64,000 bases of DNA. It comes from Chryseobacterium sp. MEBOG06 (GTDB lineage: Bacteria > Bacteroidota > Bacteroidia > Flavobacteriales > Weeksellaceae). Position 1 is the stretch's first letter. Each line of letters begins with the position of its first letter. The DNA lies in NCBI RefSeq assembly GCF_021869765.1, contig NZ_CP084580.1:1860001-1924000 (forward strand), written 5' to 3'. Under the pieces are notes generated by a model. The model was not told the origin of the DNA and made no database searches. It saw only the letters and a list, made by a program, of their open reading frames with translations. The position numbers and the translations under genes are program-made. This document shows, piece by piece, positions 16,786 through 24,794 of the stretch.

Positions 16786-17376
16786 ATGAAAAAAATTGTA
16801 AATACTTTAGCTCTTCTTTTCTGTTTTCTGGTTTTCGGAATATCTAAAGGCCAGACCACCTCTAAGTATATAGAAATTGAATGGAAGAATGGAAGCGAAG
16901 CAGCAAAAAAAATAATGCTAAATGAGTATTATTATGATCCTTTAGATGCATGGTCTCCTTTTGGAAATGATATCGGTAGTGATACATACTACTTGTATTG
17001 TGACTGGAAAAAAGAACATCCAAAAGAAGATATAAGAAAATTTATAGACGAAGAACTTATTAGTTCAGGATATCCAGGATTTGATCTTTATATGGATGGT
17101 AAAGACCCTGAAAGGCTTCGAAGAATAGTCGATACCATGCAAAATCAATATATTGATTTAAATGCAATTGATAACAAAGTAATTGCATTGGCATTTTCTC
17201 AATTATTTTTGGAAGGTAAGATTGAACCTCAAGTGAAGGAATGGGCAGAAGCTGCATTTAGTAGAGAATTTGTATATCTTGATTTTTGGGGTGAAGATGA
17301 CAAAGGAGAAATGAAGGAGAGAAAAGAAAGAGAAGAAAGAATGAATGAACTTTTGAGTGATTTACGCAAAGCTTAA
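16786..17376 (+). CDS. Orphan immunity-like exported protein
   Basis: 196 residues. The N-terminal signal peptide is MKKIVNTLALLFCFLVFGIS, with cleavage probably after KGQ. The mature part is helical and acidic, with DWKKEHPKEDIRKFIDEEL and a charged C-terminus (KERKEREERMNELLSDL) likely to be coiled. No toxin tip precedes it: only a terminator lies between it and cassette C. Its place inside the cassette array and its AT-rich style suggest an immunity gene kept after its toxin was lost. I do not recognise a family, and another function is possible. Confidence 0.5.
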   Translation: MKKIVNTLALLFCFLVFGISKGQTTSKYIEIEWKNGSEAAKKIMLNEYYYDPLDAWSPFGNDIGSDTYYLYCDWKKEHPKEDIRKFIDEELISSGYPGFDLYMDGKDPERLRRIVDTMQNQYIDLNAIDNKVIALAFSQLFLEGKIEPQVKEWAEAAFSREFVYLDFWGEDDKGEMKERKEREERMNELLSDLRKA

Positions 17377-17389
17377 CCAGTATCTTCCT

Positions 17390-17525
17390 AAATAGTGTGA
17401 CTCAGGGATTATTATATAAAATACAGATTGTACATATGGTTACTTTTACATTGTCTAATGGAAGTGCTGCAAGTTAGACAGCAGATGGTATATTTATTAG
17501 ATTTAGAGGGTTAAAATAAAATATA
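17390..17525 (+). pseudogene. Mosaic toxin relic (tail of tip C joined to tail of tip A)
   Basis: 17390-17438 repeats a stretch inside cassette C (about 15895-15942). At 17439 the sequence switches to the end of the full-length RHS toxin (13029 onward) with almost no shared bases at the joint. The A-type tail carries a nonsense change (Trp codon TGG to TAG in the AASW motif) and a Gly to Arg change (GGA to AGA near the end), both G-to-A. There is no start codon or upstream domain, so it is non-functional. Confidence 0.85.
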
Positions 17526-17526
17526 T

Positions 17527-17778
17527 ATGAAAAGAAATATTAGAATAGAGGAAGTTGGAGATATTAATTCAGAATATCCATATTTAGAATTTTTTTTAAC
17601 GGAGATACATCACCATTTTTAGAGATTGCTATTTTTAACAAAGAATTATCATTTAAAATTTATTCTCTTGCAAAAAGTATTATATTAAGTAATGATGAGT
17701 GGACTTACATTCAAAAAACTGCGAATGATTTTTTGCCAAAAGCTTTAAAAAATGAAGATGATTTTAAGAATTCTTATT
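17527..17778 (+). pseudogene. Decayed second copy of the RHS immunity gene
   Basis: Almost identical to 13117-13374, but one A is missing where GAAA meets a run of eight Ts, near 17590. The shifted frame stops at 17620-17622 after 31 codons. The rest of the gene, including its TAG stop, is still present in the old frame. The two copies, with their flanks, form direct repeats of about 670 bases (13029-13700 and 17439-18110) that enclose cassettes B and C. Confidence 0.88.
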
Positions 17779-17876
17779 TATAGCAACTAGAAAATGTAAT
17801 AAGAAAATAGTTATTAAATTTTTAAATAATTAATAGAAATATATTACTCCTAGTAATATATTCAAAATTGAATTTT

Positions 17877-17908
17877 AAACAAAAGTAGGGACTTCCCTAC
17901 TTTTGTTT
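17877..17908 (+). terminator. Hairpin of the relic block (border of copy D)
   Basis: Same sequence as the terminator at 13468-13499, carried along in the duplicated block. It sits at the same distance before linker copy D. Confidence 0.6.
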
Positions 17909-17912
17909 ATTC

Positions 17913-18260
17913 TTGAGAGGCTATTTCAATGGTGTAGCTGCCAATGGTGGAAACTGGAACCCTGTAAAATGTGACTGGCAAAGAATATGGAGTACGGTAT
18001 TGGGAGGCGCCATTGGTCGAGCGGTAATCTCAGGAGCATTGGGAACTATTTCAAGTAATCCGGGAGCCATTAAGTTTGTACTGCCAGGTATTGTTTCAGG
18101 AGGATTCAACTCTGCCTTTACAGGAAGTAATGCTGTTGGTGGGATATCTTATACAAATAGTCTATTCGAAAGTAAAATTACATCGGCAGATTTGGTTAAT
18201 ACAGGAAACAGGTATATAATTTTACCAAATTATAGTGATAGTCATAAGGATGATTCTTGA
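17913..18260 (+). pseudogene. Degenerate RHS tip linker, copy D
   Basis: The frame is still open for 115 codons and matches the linker family, but with substitutions at positions constant in the other copies (Trp to Cys in KWDW, Gly to Arg in AIGGAA). After residue 75 it diverges and ends at a TGA without a toxin domain. It shares NTGNRYIILP-like residues with the start of tips A and C. It is probably the eroded end of the cassette array. Confidence 0.75.
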
Positions 18261-18569
18261 GTAACAGGAATTATAAAAGATAATAATCTTTCTCTGATTT
18301 AGATTTAAAATCTGAATTAGTTAGTAAAAGGAGATGTTTTCAATTCTTTTTGCCATTATATTGTGGCCAGGTAAAAAATGATAATTTAGTATTACATTGT
18401 GCTTTATGATATGATAAATTATATTTTACTATATAAAATATACGACGATAAATTTCGAGGTTTTATTTTTTATCGGAAAATAATGAAAAATTGTTTTAGC
18501 TTTTAATTTAGGTAAGATCTTGAAAACCATGTAATATTACTATGGATAAGATTGTCTTATCAGTAACCA
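18261..18569. other. Gene-free stretch after the cassette array
   Basis: About 310 AT-rich bases with no open frame of note. The only clear signal is a perfect dyad at 18545-18561 just before the peptidase gene. Confidence 0.5.
18545..18561. promoter_or_regulatory. Perfect 17-base dyad before the S41 peptidase
   Basis: GATAAGA (18545-18551) and TCTTATC (18555-18561) are exact inverted repeats around TTG. The dyad ends 8 bases before the ATG at 18570. It could be an operator or a short hairpin over the ribosome landing site. Confidence 0.45.
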
Positions 18570-19976
18570 ATGAATACTACAAAAAATATTTTCTTCTTAC
18601 TGAGCTTAGCTTTGTCAGGAGGTATGGCGGAAGCCCAGGAGATCGCAAAGTCACTAACCAACACAGTGTGGAAACAACAAGGCTATGACCGGGTGCTGGC
18701 AATCAAAGATTCTGCATTTTCGTATTACAATATCAATTCTGTTACCTGCAAACCCTTGGCAGAAGGGATTTTTAACGGTCGTTTCCGGGTCATTTCTTCA
18801 GCTAAAAGAAAGCTGGTTTTAAATCCGGGAGGAATTGTTAATTATAATTTTACCCCACTGGATTCACTTCCTTCAAAATGTATAAGAGAGGTGAAGGACC
18901 TATCTTATCCAAAGAACTTTCAGGTATTTTGGGAAACGTTTAATGATAATTATGCCTTTTTTAAAGAACGGAATATAGACTGGAAAGCAATATATGACCA
19001 ATACCATCCAATGGTTCAGAATGCTAAGACCGATAAAGAGTTTGCCGCAATCTTAAAGGAAATTATAGGAAAACTTAAAGACGGGCATATCCGTCTTGAT
19101 CTTCCAGATGCTTTGAAGGACCAGCCTGCACCAGTATCGGCTGCATCAGGAAGTGTGCATACAAGACAGATTTTGCTGTCTGATCTGAAAAATACTTATG
19201 GAAAGGGACTAAAATCTTATAATGGAGGGGTATTGCAATGGGGGTTTTTGAAAAATGGTAAAACGGGGTATATCTTAATGACAGATATGAATAATTTTGC
19301 TGATTACGTTCCTGAAAATCAGCAAAACTCAAAAGAATTCAGAGCTTTGTATGATAAAATCAGTGAATCAAAAACTCCTCAGAAAATGTTTGATGATGAA
19401 ATCGAAGGAGCGGCAAAGATGATGGATCGGGTACTTCATGATCTGGAAGGAACATCTTCCGTAGTAATCGATCTTCGTTTCAACGGGGGAGGATATGAAA
19501 CGGTAGCCCTTAAACTGTTAAGCTATTTTGTTCCGTCTGACAAAAATGTGCTTTCTGTTAGAGCAAAAATGGGTTCCGGCTTTACCCCGAAACAGAACTA
19601 TACTTTACATCCTGCACAGAAAACGTATTCTAAGCCTGTCTATTTACTCTTGGGACCCAATACAGCAAGTGCAGCAGAAATTTTTGCACTTGGAGCACTG
19701 GATTATCCGCATATTACAAGAATCGGAAGCAGAACTTCAGGAATATTTTCAGAAATCCTCTGGAAAGAACTGCCTAATGGATGGGAGTTTAGCCTTTCCA
19801 ACGAGATTTATACTGATAAAAGAGGAAAAATTTACGAAGGAACCGGAATTCCTGTCACGATAGAGATGGATTACCCAAGGAAATATCCTGATTTTAATAA
19901 CAGCTTTTATCCGGCCGGTATTTTCAAAGACAAGACACTTGATAAAGTGTTGGAATTGGAGAAGCTAAAAAAATAA
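18570..19976 (+). CDS. S41-family peptidase (secreted)
   Basis: 468 residues. A signal peptide covers about 1-22 (ends GGMAEAQ). The N-terminal half holds a helical segment typical of the family (FQVFWETFNDNYAFF, then IGKLKDGHIRLDLP). The C-terminal catalytic domain has VVIDLRFNGGGYETVALKLL and the nucleophile motif GPNTASAAEIFALG, with the Ser in TASAAE. A Lys would complete the dyad. There is no obvious PDZ domain. S41 enzymes cleave C-terminal tails or peptides in the periplasm. The gene stands alone, ahead of a shared terminator. Confidence 0.88.
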   Translation: MNTTKNIFFLLSLALSGGMAEAQEIAKSLTNTVWKQQGYDRVLAIKDSAFSYYNINSVTCKPLAEGIFNGRFRVISSAKRKLVLNPGGIVNYNFTPLDSLPSKCIREVKDLSYPKNFQVFWETFNDNYAFFKERNIDWKAIYDQYHPMVQNAKTDKEFAAILKEIIGKLKDGHIRLDLPDALKDQPAPVSAASGSVHTRQILLSDLKNTYGKGLKSYNGGVLQWGFLKNGKTGYILMTDMNNFADYVPENQQNSKEFRALYDKISESKTPQKMFDDEIEGAAKMMDRVLHDLEGTSSVVIDLRFNGGGYETVALKLLSYFVPSDKNVLSVRAKMGSGFTPKQNYTLHPAQKTYSKPVYLLLGPNTASAAEIFALGALDYPHITRIGSRTSGIFSEILWKELPNGWEFSLSNEIYTDKRGKIYEGTGIPVTIEMDYPRKYPDFNNSFYPAGIFKDKTLDKVLELEKLKK

Positions 19977-19993
19977 AGGAGCATAGATTTACT

Positions 19994-20027
19994 AAAAAAT
20001 ACCACCTGAATAAGGCGGTATTTTTTT
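19994..20027. terminator. Bidirectional terminator
   Basis: ATACCACC pairs with GGCGGTAT (one A-C mismatch) and is flanked by A-run and T-run. It lies between the convergent S41 peptidase and VOC genes and can serve both. Confidence 0.7.
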
Positions 20028-20037
20028 GGCATAAATT

Positions 20038-20433
20038 TTAGCTAAACTTTTGAATTGCTTCCGCAGTCACCGGTGTGAAAAAATTAATCAGATTCCCGTC
20101 CGGATCCTGAAACAGAAGAGACCGGTTTCCCCATGGCATAGTTGTAGGCTCCTGTACAATGTCAGTTGTGAGTTTTTTGATCCTTTCATATTCTGCATCT
20201 ACGTCAGCAACAAGAAACTCTATGATTGTGGTTTTATTTCCTGTTGATTCTGTAAGATTTTCACCAAATAGTTTCATGGTTCGGGTACTTCCAATGGCTA
20301 TGGTGATAGAGCTGGCGGATAATTCGGCAAAATCTTCAGTATACCACTGACCGGTTAAGCCAACTGCTTTTTCATAAAATGATACCGTTTGCTTAATGTC
20401 TTTTGTAATAATCCTTAGTGAGGCAAGTTTCAT
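20038..20433 (-). CDS. VOC/glyoxalase-fold protein
   Basis: 131 residues from the ATG at 20433 (MKLASLRIITKDIKQT). A further in-frame ATG at 20469 falls inside the promoter box at 20467-20474 and is rejected. It has the paired beta-alpha-beta-beta-beta modules of the vicinal oxygen chelate fold: SFYEKAVGL early, IEFLVADVDAEYERIKKL midway and SLLFQDPDGNLINFFTP near the end. The family includes glyoxalases, dioxygenases and antibiotic-binding proteins. The specific role is unknown. Confidence 0.82.
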   Translation of the reverse strand: MKLASLRIITKDIKQTVSFYEKAVGLTGQWYTEDFAELSASSITIAIGSTRTMKLFGENLTESTGNKTTIIEFLVADVDAEYERIKKLTTDIVQEPTTMPWGNRSLLFQDPDGNLINFFTPVTAEAIQKFS

Positions 20434-20466
20434 ACTGTTTAAATTTAATTGTTGAATAATTTTAAA

Positions 20467-20474
20467 CAAAGGTA
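20467..20474 (-). promoter_or_regulatory. -7 promoter box TACCTTTG for the VOC gene
   Basis: The minus strand reads TACCTTTG, an exact TAnnTTTG. It places the transcript start near 20460 with a leader of about 27 bases and fixes the ATG at 20433. Confidence 0.6.
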
Positions 20475-20506
20475 GAGCAGAAGGGTGACAACAGGGTGTC
20501 AGGAGG

Positions 20507-21823
20507 TTATTCTACAAACCACAATTCAAAACAACTTCCTTCTTCCAGGGCTCTGTAATTAAGATATCCGCCATGAGCTTCCATGATACTTTTAGCCAGT
20601 GTTAATCCAATCCCCGATCCGTTGGCTCTCGTTGTAAAAAAAGGAAGGAATATTTTATCTTTAATACCAGGAATAATTCCTGAGCCGTTATCAGCAATAC
20701 TGATGATAATCCGGTTGTTATTGGATCTAACGGTTGTTTTGATCATCTTTTGTTCCTTTTCTGAGACGGCATAAATTGCATTGAGATAGAGATTGATCAG
20801 ACTTCGCTCAATCATCTTTTCATCCGCAGACACTATAAAATCTTCTATTTCCGAAACCATCATGATATTGTATCTTTCAAACTCAGGTTTCAGGAAATTA
20901 GCGGCAGATTCAGAGATTTTTTTCAGTGAAATAGGAGCCAGAACGGGTTTGGGCAATTCTGCAACCTGACGGTAGTGATCTACAAAATTCAGAAGCTGTT
21001 TTGATTTTGAATTGATAATCATCAGGCTTTCTTTCATTTCCTGCTGATCTTCCTTATCGATGGTTTCCTGGTTGCTGATGTACTCCAGGTTTTGAATCAG
21101 GCTGTTGACGGGAGTAAGCGTATTCAGGAGCTCATGGGAAATCACTTTCATCAGATTGTTCCATGCCAGTTTTTCTTTTTGTTCGATAATCTTTTGTACA
21201 GATTCCAGCGTAATAATATAAAAATGATGCTGAGTACTTCTGACCTGTTTAGTTCTCAGAGAGAACGACTGTTTAGAATTCCCGTGAATAGAAATGTCAA
21301 AAAATTCCTGTGAACTCTTGTAATTGGTATCTTCGATAATCCTATAAAATTCAGGAACTTTTTCGGCATACAGATCCCACCGGTTGTATTTGGGAACCTG
21401 AAGAGTATTGAGGAAAGTGCTGTTCACATAAAATACATTCCAGAACTCTTCTTTTTCAGAGAGGATCATAAGCCCGGTTTCCAGCTGATCCAGTATACTT
21501 TCATAGAGAAGCTTATAAGAAGACAAAGAGAATTGTTCTTCCTTGCTTTGATAATATAGCCGGACGCTGTTTTCTAAAAGTTCTGCTCCTTCTTCCTTTG
21601 GAAATAACGAAAAATCTTTTCTCCTGATAGAGGAAATCACCTTGTTTGCTTTTGAAATCTGGGCCATGAGTGATGTATAGACCAATGCTGTAAAAGCAAT
21701 CATGAGTACGGCAAAAAGAACAGCATTGAACCATTTTTTTTCTGAAAAGAAATGATAACTCGTGATTCCACTAACGATAGCCAGCAGGTTGTAGATCAGC
21801 CACAGATACTTTGTTTTACTCAT
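20507..21823 (-). CDS. NtrY-like sensor histidine kinase
   Basis: 438 residues. Two membrane helices lie at about 8-25 and 32-52. A PAS-like region at about 105-215 (LETGLMILSEKEEFWNVFYVN) precedes the HisKA H-box VISHELLNTLTP (about 230-240), N-box NLYLNAIYA and glycine boxes DNGSGI and GSGIGLTLA. It is the partner of the sigma-54-type regulator that precedes it by 101 bases on the same strand. It probably senses a membrane or cytoplasmic signal linked to the efflux operon on the opposite strand, by analogy with other paired kinase/NtrC systems next to ABC efflux genes. Confidence 0.9.
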   Translation of the reverse strand: MSKTKYLWLIYNLLAIVSGITSYHFFSEKKWFNAVLFAVLMIAFTALVYTSLMAQISKANKVISSIRRKDFSLFPKEEGAELLENSVRLYYQSKEEQFSLSSYKLLYESILDQLETGLMILSEKEEFWNVFYVNSTFLNTLQVPKYNRWDLYAEKVPEFYRIIEDTNYKSSQEFFDISIHGNSKQSFSLRTKQVRSTQHHFYIITLESVQKIIEQKEKLAWNNLMKVISHELLNTLTPVNSLIQNLEYISNQETIDKEDQQEMKESLMIINSKSKQLLNFVDHYRQVAELPKPVLAPISLKKISESAANFLKPEFERYNIMMVSEIEDFIVSADEKMIERSLINLYLNAIYAVSEKEQKMIKTTVRSNNNRIIISIADNGSGIIPGIKDKIFLPFFTTRANGSGIGLTLAKSIMEAHGGYLNYRALEEGSCFELWFVE

Positions 21824-21924
21824 GAATTTTTATATAGTATTGATAGTACATTATAATAACCGGAGATTTATATTTTACCAGCCCGATTGCAGTCTGGAAT
21901 CTCACATCTGAAATTTAATCGCTT

Positions 21925-23268
21925 TTATAACCCGAATTTCTCCATTCTCCTGTACAGAGCCGCCCTTGAAAGGCCCAGATCTTCTGCTGCTAGAGAAATA
22001 TTCCCGGTATGTTTTTTCAAAGCTTTTCTGATCAGGATTTCTTCCATTTCTTCGATATTAAGATTCACAATAGTGTTCTCATGTTCTTCATGTTGAGGCA
22101 TTAATAGGTGAAGATTACTTTCATTGGATAGAATGACACTTCTTTCCAGGCAGTGATCCAGTTCCCGGATATTGCCGGGCCAGGGATAATTTTTGAGACC
22201 GGATAATAAATCTTCCGTGAGGACAAGATTGGGTTTATGGTATTTCTGTTTATAACGGTCCAGAAAATAATGTGTAAGCAGTTCAATATCCTCCTGCCTT
22301 TCTCTTAAAGCAGGAATCTGAATTTCCACCGTATTGATCCTGTAATACAAATCTTGCCGGAAACGGTGCTCAGCAACTGCTTTTTTAAGATTTTCATTGG
22401 TGGCAAAAATAAAACGGACATCCAGTAAACGTTCTTTAGACTCTCCAATTCTGGATAATTTCCTGTTCTGAATCAGGCTCAGAAGTTTTGTCTGAAGCTG
22501 AAGGGGTAAATTTCCGATCTCATCCAGAAATACAGTTCCGTTTTGGGCATTTTCAATTTTTCCGGTATAATCCTGATGAGCATCAGTAAATGCACCTTTT
22601 TTATATCCAAATAACTCAGATTCAAAAAGATTTTCAGAAATACTTCCCAGGTCAATATGAACAAAAGGTTGATTTTTCCGTTCAGACTGTTCATGGATAG
22701 ACTCTGCCAAGACATATTTTCCCGTTCCGTTTTCTCCTAACAGCAGGATATTAGCATCTGTAGGGGCTACTTTGCTGATCTGCTCAAGAACTTCCTTCAT
22801 TTTTGAAGAGTGGCTTTCCAATTGATATTGGCTGTTTTTCTGACTTACGTTTTCCCATTGGCTGAGTTTTCTGTTTTTCCGTGAAATATCTACGGCGAGA
22901 TTAACGGAGGCGTATAGCTTCTCATTGTTCCAGGGCTTTAGAATAAAATCGGAAGCTCCGTTCTTTAAAGCTTCTACCGCCAGTTCCACCTCTCCATAAG
23001 CCGTCATCAGAATAATGGGAAGATGAGGTTCCAGGGTTTTGATCTCATTCATCCAATATAGACCGTCCTGGCCGCTTTCAAAGCCTTTTCTGAAATTCAT
23101 ATCCAGTACCACGGCATCCACCTGATTTTCCGTCATGAATTTTAAAATCTGAGCAGGTTTACTGAGGCAGCTGACTTCTGAAAAAAACTTTTTAAGCCAG
23201 ACTCTGGCGGAGAAGAGAATGTCTTCATCATCATCTACAATCAGAATATGGGCTTCTTTTTTACGCAT
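21925..23268 (-). CDS. Sigma-54-dependent response regulator (NtrC family)
   Basis: 447 residues in the full three-domain layout. The receiver has VDDDED and phospho-acceptor D56 (VVLDMNFRKG). The AAA+ domain has Walker A GENGTGK near 185, LFGYKKGAFTDA (the sigma-54-contacting loop, where GAFTGA is classical) and Walker B GTVFLDEIGNLP. A Fis-type helix-turn-helix ends the protein (NISLAAEDLGLSRAALYRRM). It should bind enhancer-like sites and use ATP to open sigma-54 promoters. Paired dyads 21 bases apart lie directly upstream of its start, in front of the divergent efflux operon. Confidence 0.94.
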   Translation of the reverse strand: MRKKEAHILIVDDDEDILFSARVWLKKFFSEVSCLSKPAQILKFMTENQVDAVVLDMNFRKGFESGQDGLYWMNEIKTLEPHLPIILMTAYGEVELAVEALKNGASDFILKPWNNEKLYASVNLAVDISRKNRKLSQWENVSQKNSQYQLESHSSKMKEVLEQISKVAPTDANILLLGENGTGKYVLAESIHEQSERKNQPFVHIDLGSISENLFESELFGYKKGAFTDAHQDYTGKIENAQNGTVFLDEIGNLPLQLQTKLLSLIQNRKLSRIGESKERLLDVRFIFATNENLKKAVAEHRFRQDLYYRINTVEIQIPALRERQEDIELLTHYFLDRYKQKYHKPNLVLTEDLLSGLKNYPWPGNIRELDHCLERSVILSNESNLHLLMPQHEEHENTIVNLNIEEMEEILIRKALKKHTGNISLAAEDLGLSRAALYRRMEKFGL

Positions 23269-23315
23269 ACAGTTTACATTAAATGTATTAAAAACTTGTT
23301 TTTTGATTACAAAAG

Positions 23316-23352
23316 TGTTCGTTTTCGCACAAGAAGTGTCCGATAATGAACA
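23316..23352. promoter_or_regulatory. Two dyads 21 bp apart, likely enhancer sites
   Basis: TGTTCG-N4-CGCACA at 23316-23331 and TGTCCG-N4-TGAACA at 23337-23352 share the pattern TGTnCG-N4-nGnACA. Their centres are 21 bp apart, two helical turns, so dimers would bind on the same face of the helix. They lie about 90-130 bases upstream of the predicted sigma-54 start, the usual range for NtrC-type activators. Confidence 0.6.
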
Positions 23353-23416
23353 GTTGATCTTCTATTCCTGAAAACATTATTGCAGATTGTCAATGACTTA
23401 CCTGTTTATATTTCTC

Positions 23417-23432
23417 TGGCATCTGCCTTGTG
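23417..23432 (+). promoter_or_regulatory. Sigma-54-like promoter (imperfect -12)
   Basis: TGGCATCTGCCTTGTG keeps TGGCA and TTG of the consensus TGGCACG-N4-TTGCW with correct spacing, but has GT where GC is expected at -12. It lies 33 bases before the ATG of the efflux adaptor. Confidence is limited by the altered -12 base. Confidence 0.5.
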
Positions 23433-23465
23433 TAATCTATTGTAATAAAATGAGTTATCTTTAAT

Positions 23466-24707
23466 ATGGATACGAAAATAGTAAAAAAGAAATCGAAATT
23501 AAAATTTGTTTTAGGCGGATTGGCCCTATTGACAATGATATCGTTGTCCGGCGTGTACTTTATCAGTGAGAAAAAAACATATAATGTTTCCGCTGCAGAT
23601 ATTCAGATGGACGAGGTTACCCAGGGGAAATTTGAAGATATGCTGATGGTGACAGCACAGACCCAATCTCTTAATTCTTCACTGGTCAATGTACTGGAGG
23701 GAGGAGCGGTGAAGGAAATCTTTGCTGAAGACGGTCAGATCCTCACTAAAGGACAGCCTATTGCGAGAGTGTATAATCCTAATACCGAATTTACTTACAT
23801 GAATCAGGAAACAGGAATTATGCAGCAGATCAGCCAGATGAGAAGCACCCTTCTCGAACTGAAAAATCAGGAACTGGCTCAGGATAAAGAATTGCTGCAG
23901 GCTCAAAATGATTATAATACGGCGCTGCAGAATTTTAATCTTCAGAAACGGCTTTATGACGCAGAGATTGGAAAAAAGACAGATTATGACATCAGTACGC
24001 AAAATCTTACCTATCAGAAACAGAGAAAATCTATCGTAGAGAAAGGATTTTCTACAGAAAAAAACTCCAGGAATGCTCAGATGGCGTCTATAAGCAGCTC
24101 AATAGGGCAGATGGATAAGAGCCTTCAGATCTTGCGTTCCAATAAAAACAATTTTCTGATTCTGGCACCGGCTTCCGGAAGACTTTCATCGTTCAGCATC
24201 TCAATAGGAGAAAACCTTACCAATGGACAAAGTATAGGGAAGATTGATTTGATGGACGGATATAAAATGGTAGCTAAAATAGATGAGTATTATATCAATA
24301 AACTTCAGAACGGAATCAAAGGGATCCTTGATAATGATGGTAAGCTTTATAATGTGGTAATTACTAAAATCCTGCCGGAAGTAAAAGACGGACAGTTTTT
24401 GGCGGAGCTTAATTTTACAGATAAAAAACCTGACAACCTGAAAATAGGAATGACCTTCGGATTGAAATTAAAGCTTTCAGCAGATACCCGGAGTACCATG
24501 ATCCCCAAAGGGAACTTCTTTAAAGAGACCAATGGAAAATGGGTATTTGTAGTGAAAGGAGATAAAGCAGAAAAAAGAACAATAAGTATCGGCAGAGAAA
24601 ATCCGCTGTACTATGAAGTAATATCAGGACTCAAAGAAGGAGAGACCATTATTACATCAGATTATTCAGACTTGAAAAAATATGAAATCATTGAGATTAA
24701 AAAGTAA
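23466..24707 (+). CDS. Efflux periplasmic adaptor (HlyD/MFP family)
   Basis: 413 residues. An N-terminal signal anchor at about 16-33 is followed by a membrane-fusion layout: the half-lipoyl segment GGAVKEIFAEDGQILTKGQ (about 78-97), a long coiled hairpin (about 120-220), the second lipoyl half ILAPASGRLSSFSISIGENL, then beta-barrel strands and a membrane-proximal part (KGNFFKETNGKWVFVVKG, then PLYYEVISGLKEGETI). It should bridge the inner-membrane ABC permease and the TolC-like channel encoded downstream. It is the first gene of a four-gene operon that faces the kinase/NtrC pair. Confidence 0.92.
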   Translation: MDTKIVKKKSKLKFVLGGLALLTMISLSGVYFISEKKTYNVSAADIQMDEVTQGKFEDMLMVTAQTQSLNSSLVNVLEGGAVKEIFAEDGQILTKGQPIARVYNPNTEFTYMNQETGIMQQISQMRSTLLELKNQELAQDKELLQAQNDYNTALQNFNLQKRLYDAEIGKKTDYDISTQNLTYQKQRKSIVEKGFSTEKNSRNAQMASISSSIGQMDKSLQILRSNKNNFLILAPASGRLSSFSISIGENLTNGQSIGKIDLMDGYKMVAKIDEYYINKLQNGIKGILDNDGKLYNVVITKILPEVKDGQFLAELNFTDKKPDNLKIGMTFGLKLKLSADTRSTMIPKGNFFKETNGKWVFVVKGDKAEKRTISIGRENPLYYEVISGLKEGETIITSDYSDLKKYEIIEIKK

Positions 24708-24794
24708 AAAGATGAATATTTTTAACCTCTTATAAAAAGCAGCCACAAAAGGCTTTCAGAATATCAATAACCATAACATTAAACATATACTACA

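Noticed and set aside
13468..17908. Cassette-border hairpins as integron attC sites
   Set aside because: No integrase gene, no R-box core sites, and the hairpins fit terminators after immunity genes.
21925..23268. GAFTDA in place of GAFTGA as a sign of a sigma-54-independent regulator
   Set aside because: The Thr contact is kept and this variant is, from memory, common in Bacteroidetes NtrC-type regulators. A sigma-54-like promoter also lies next to it.
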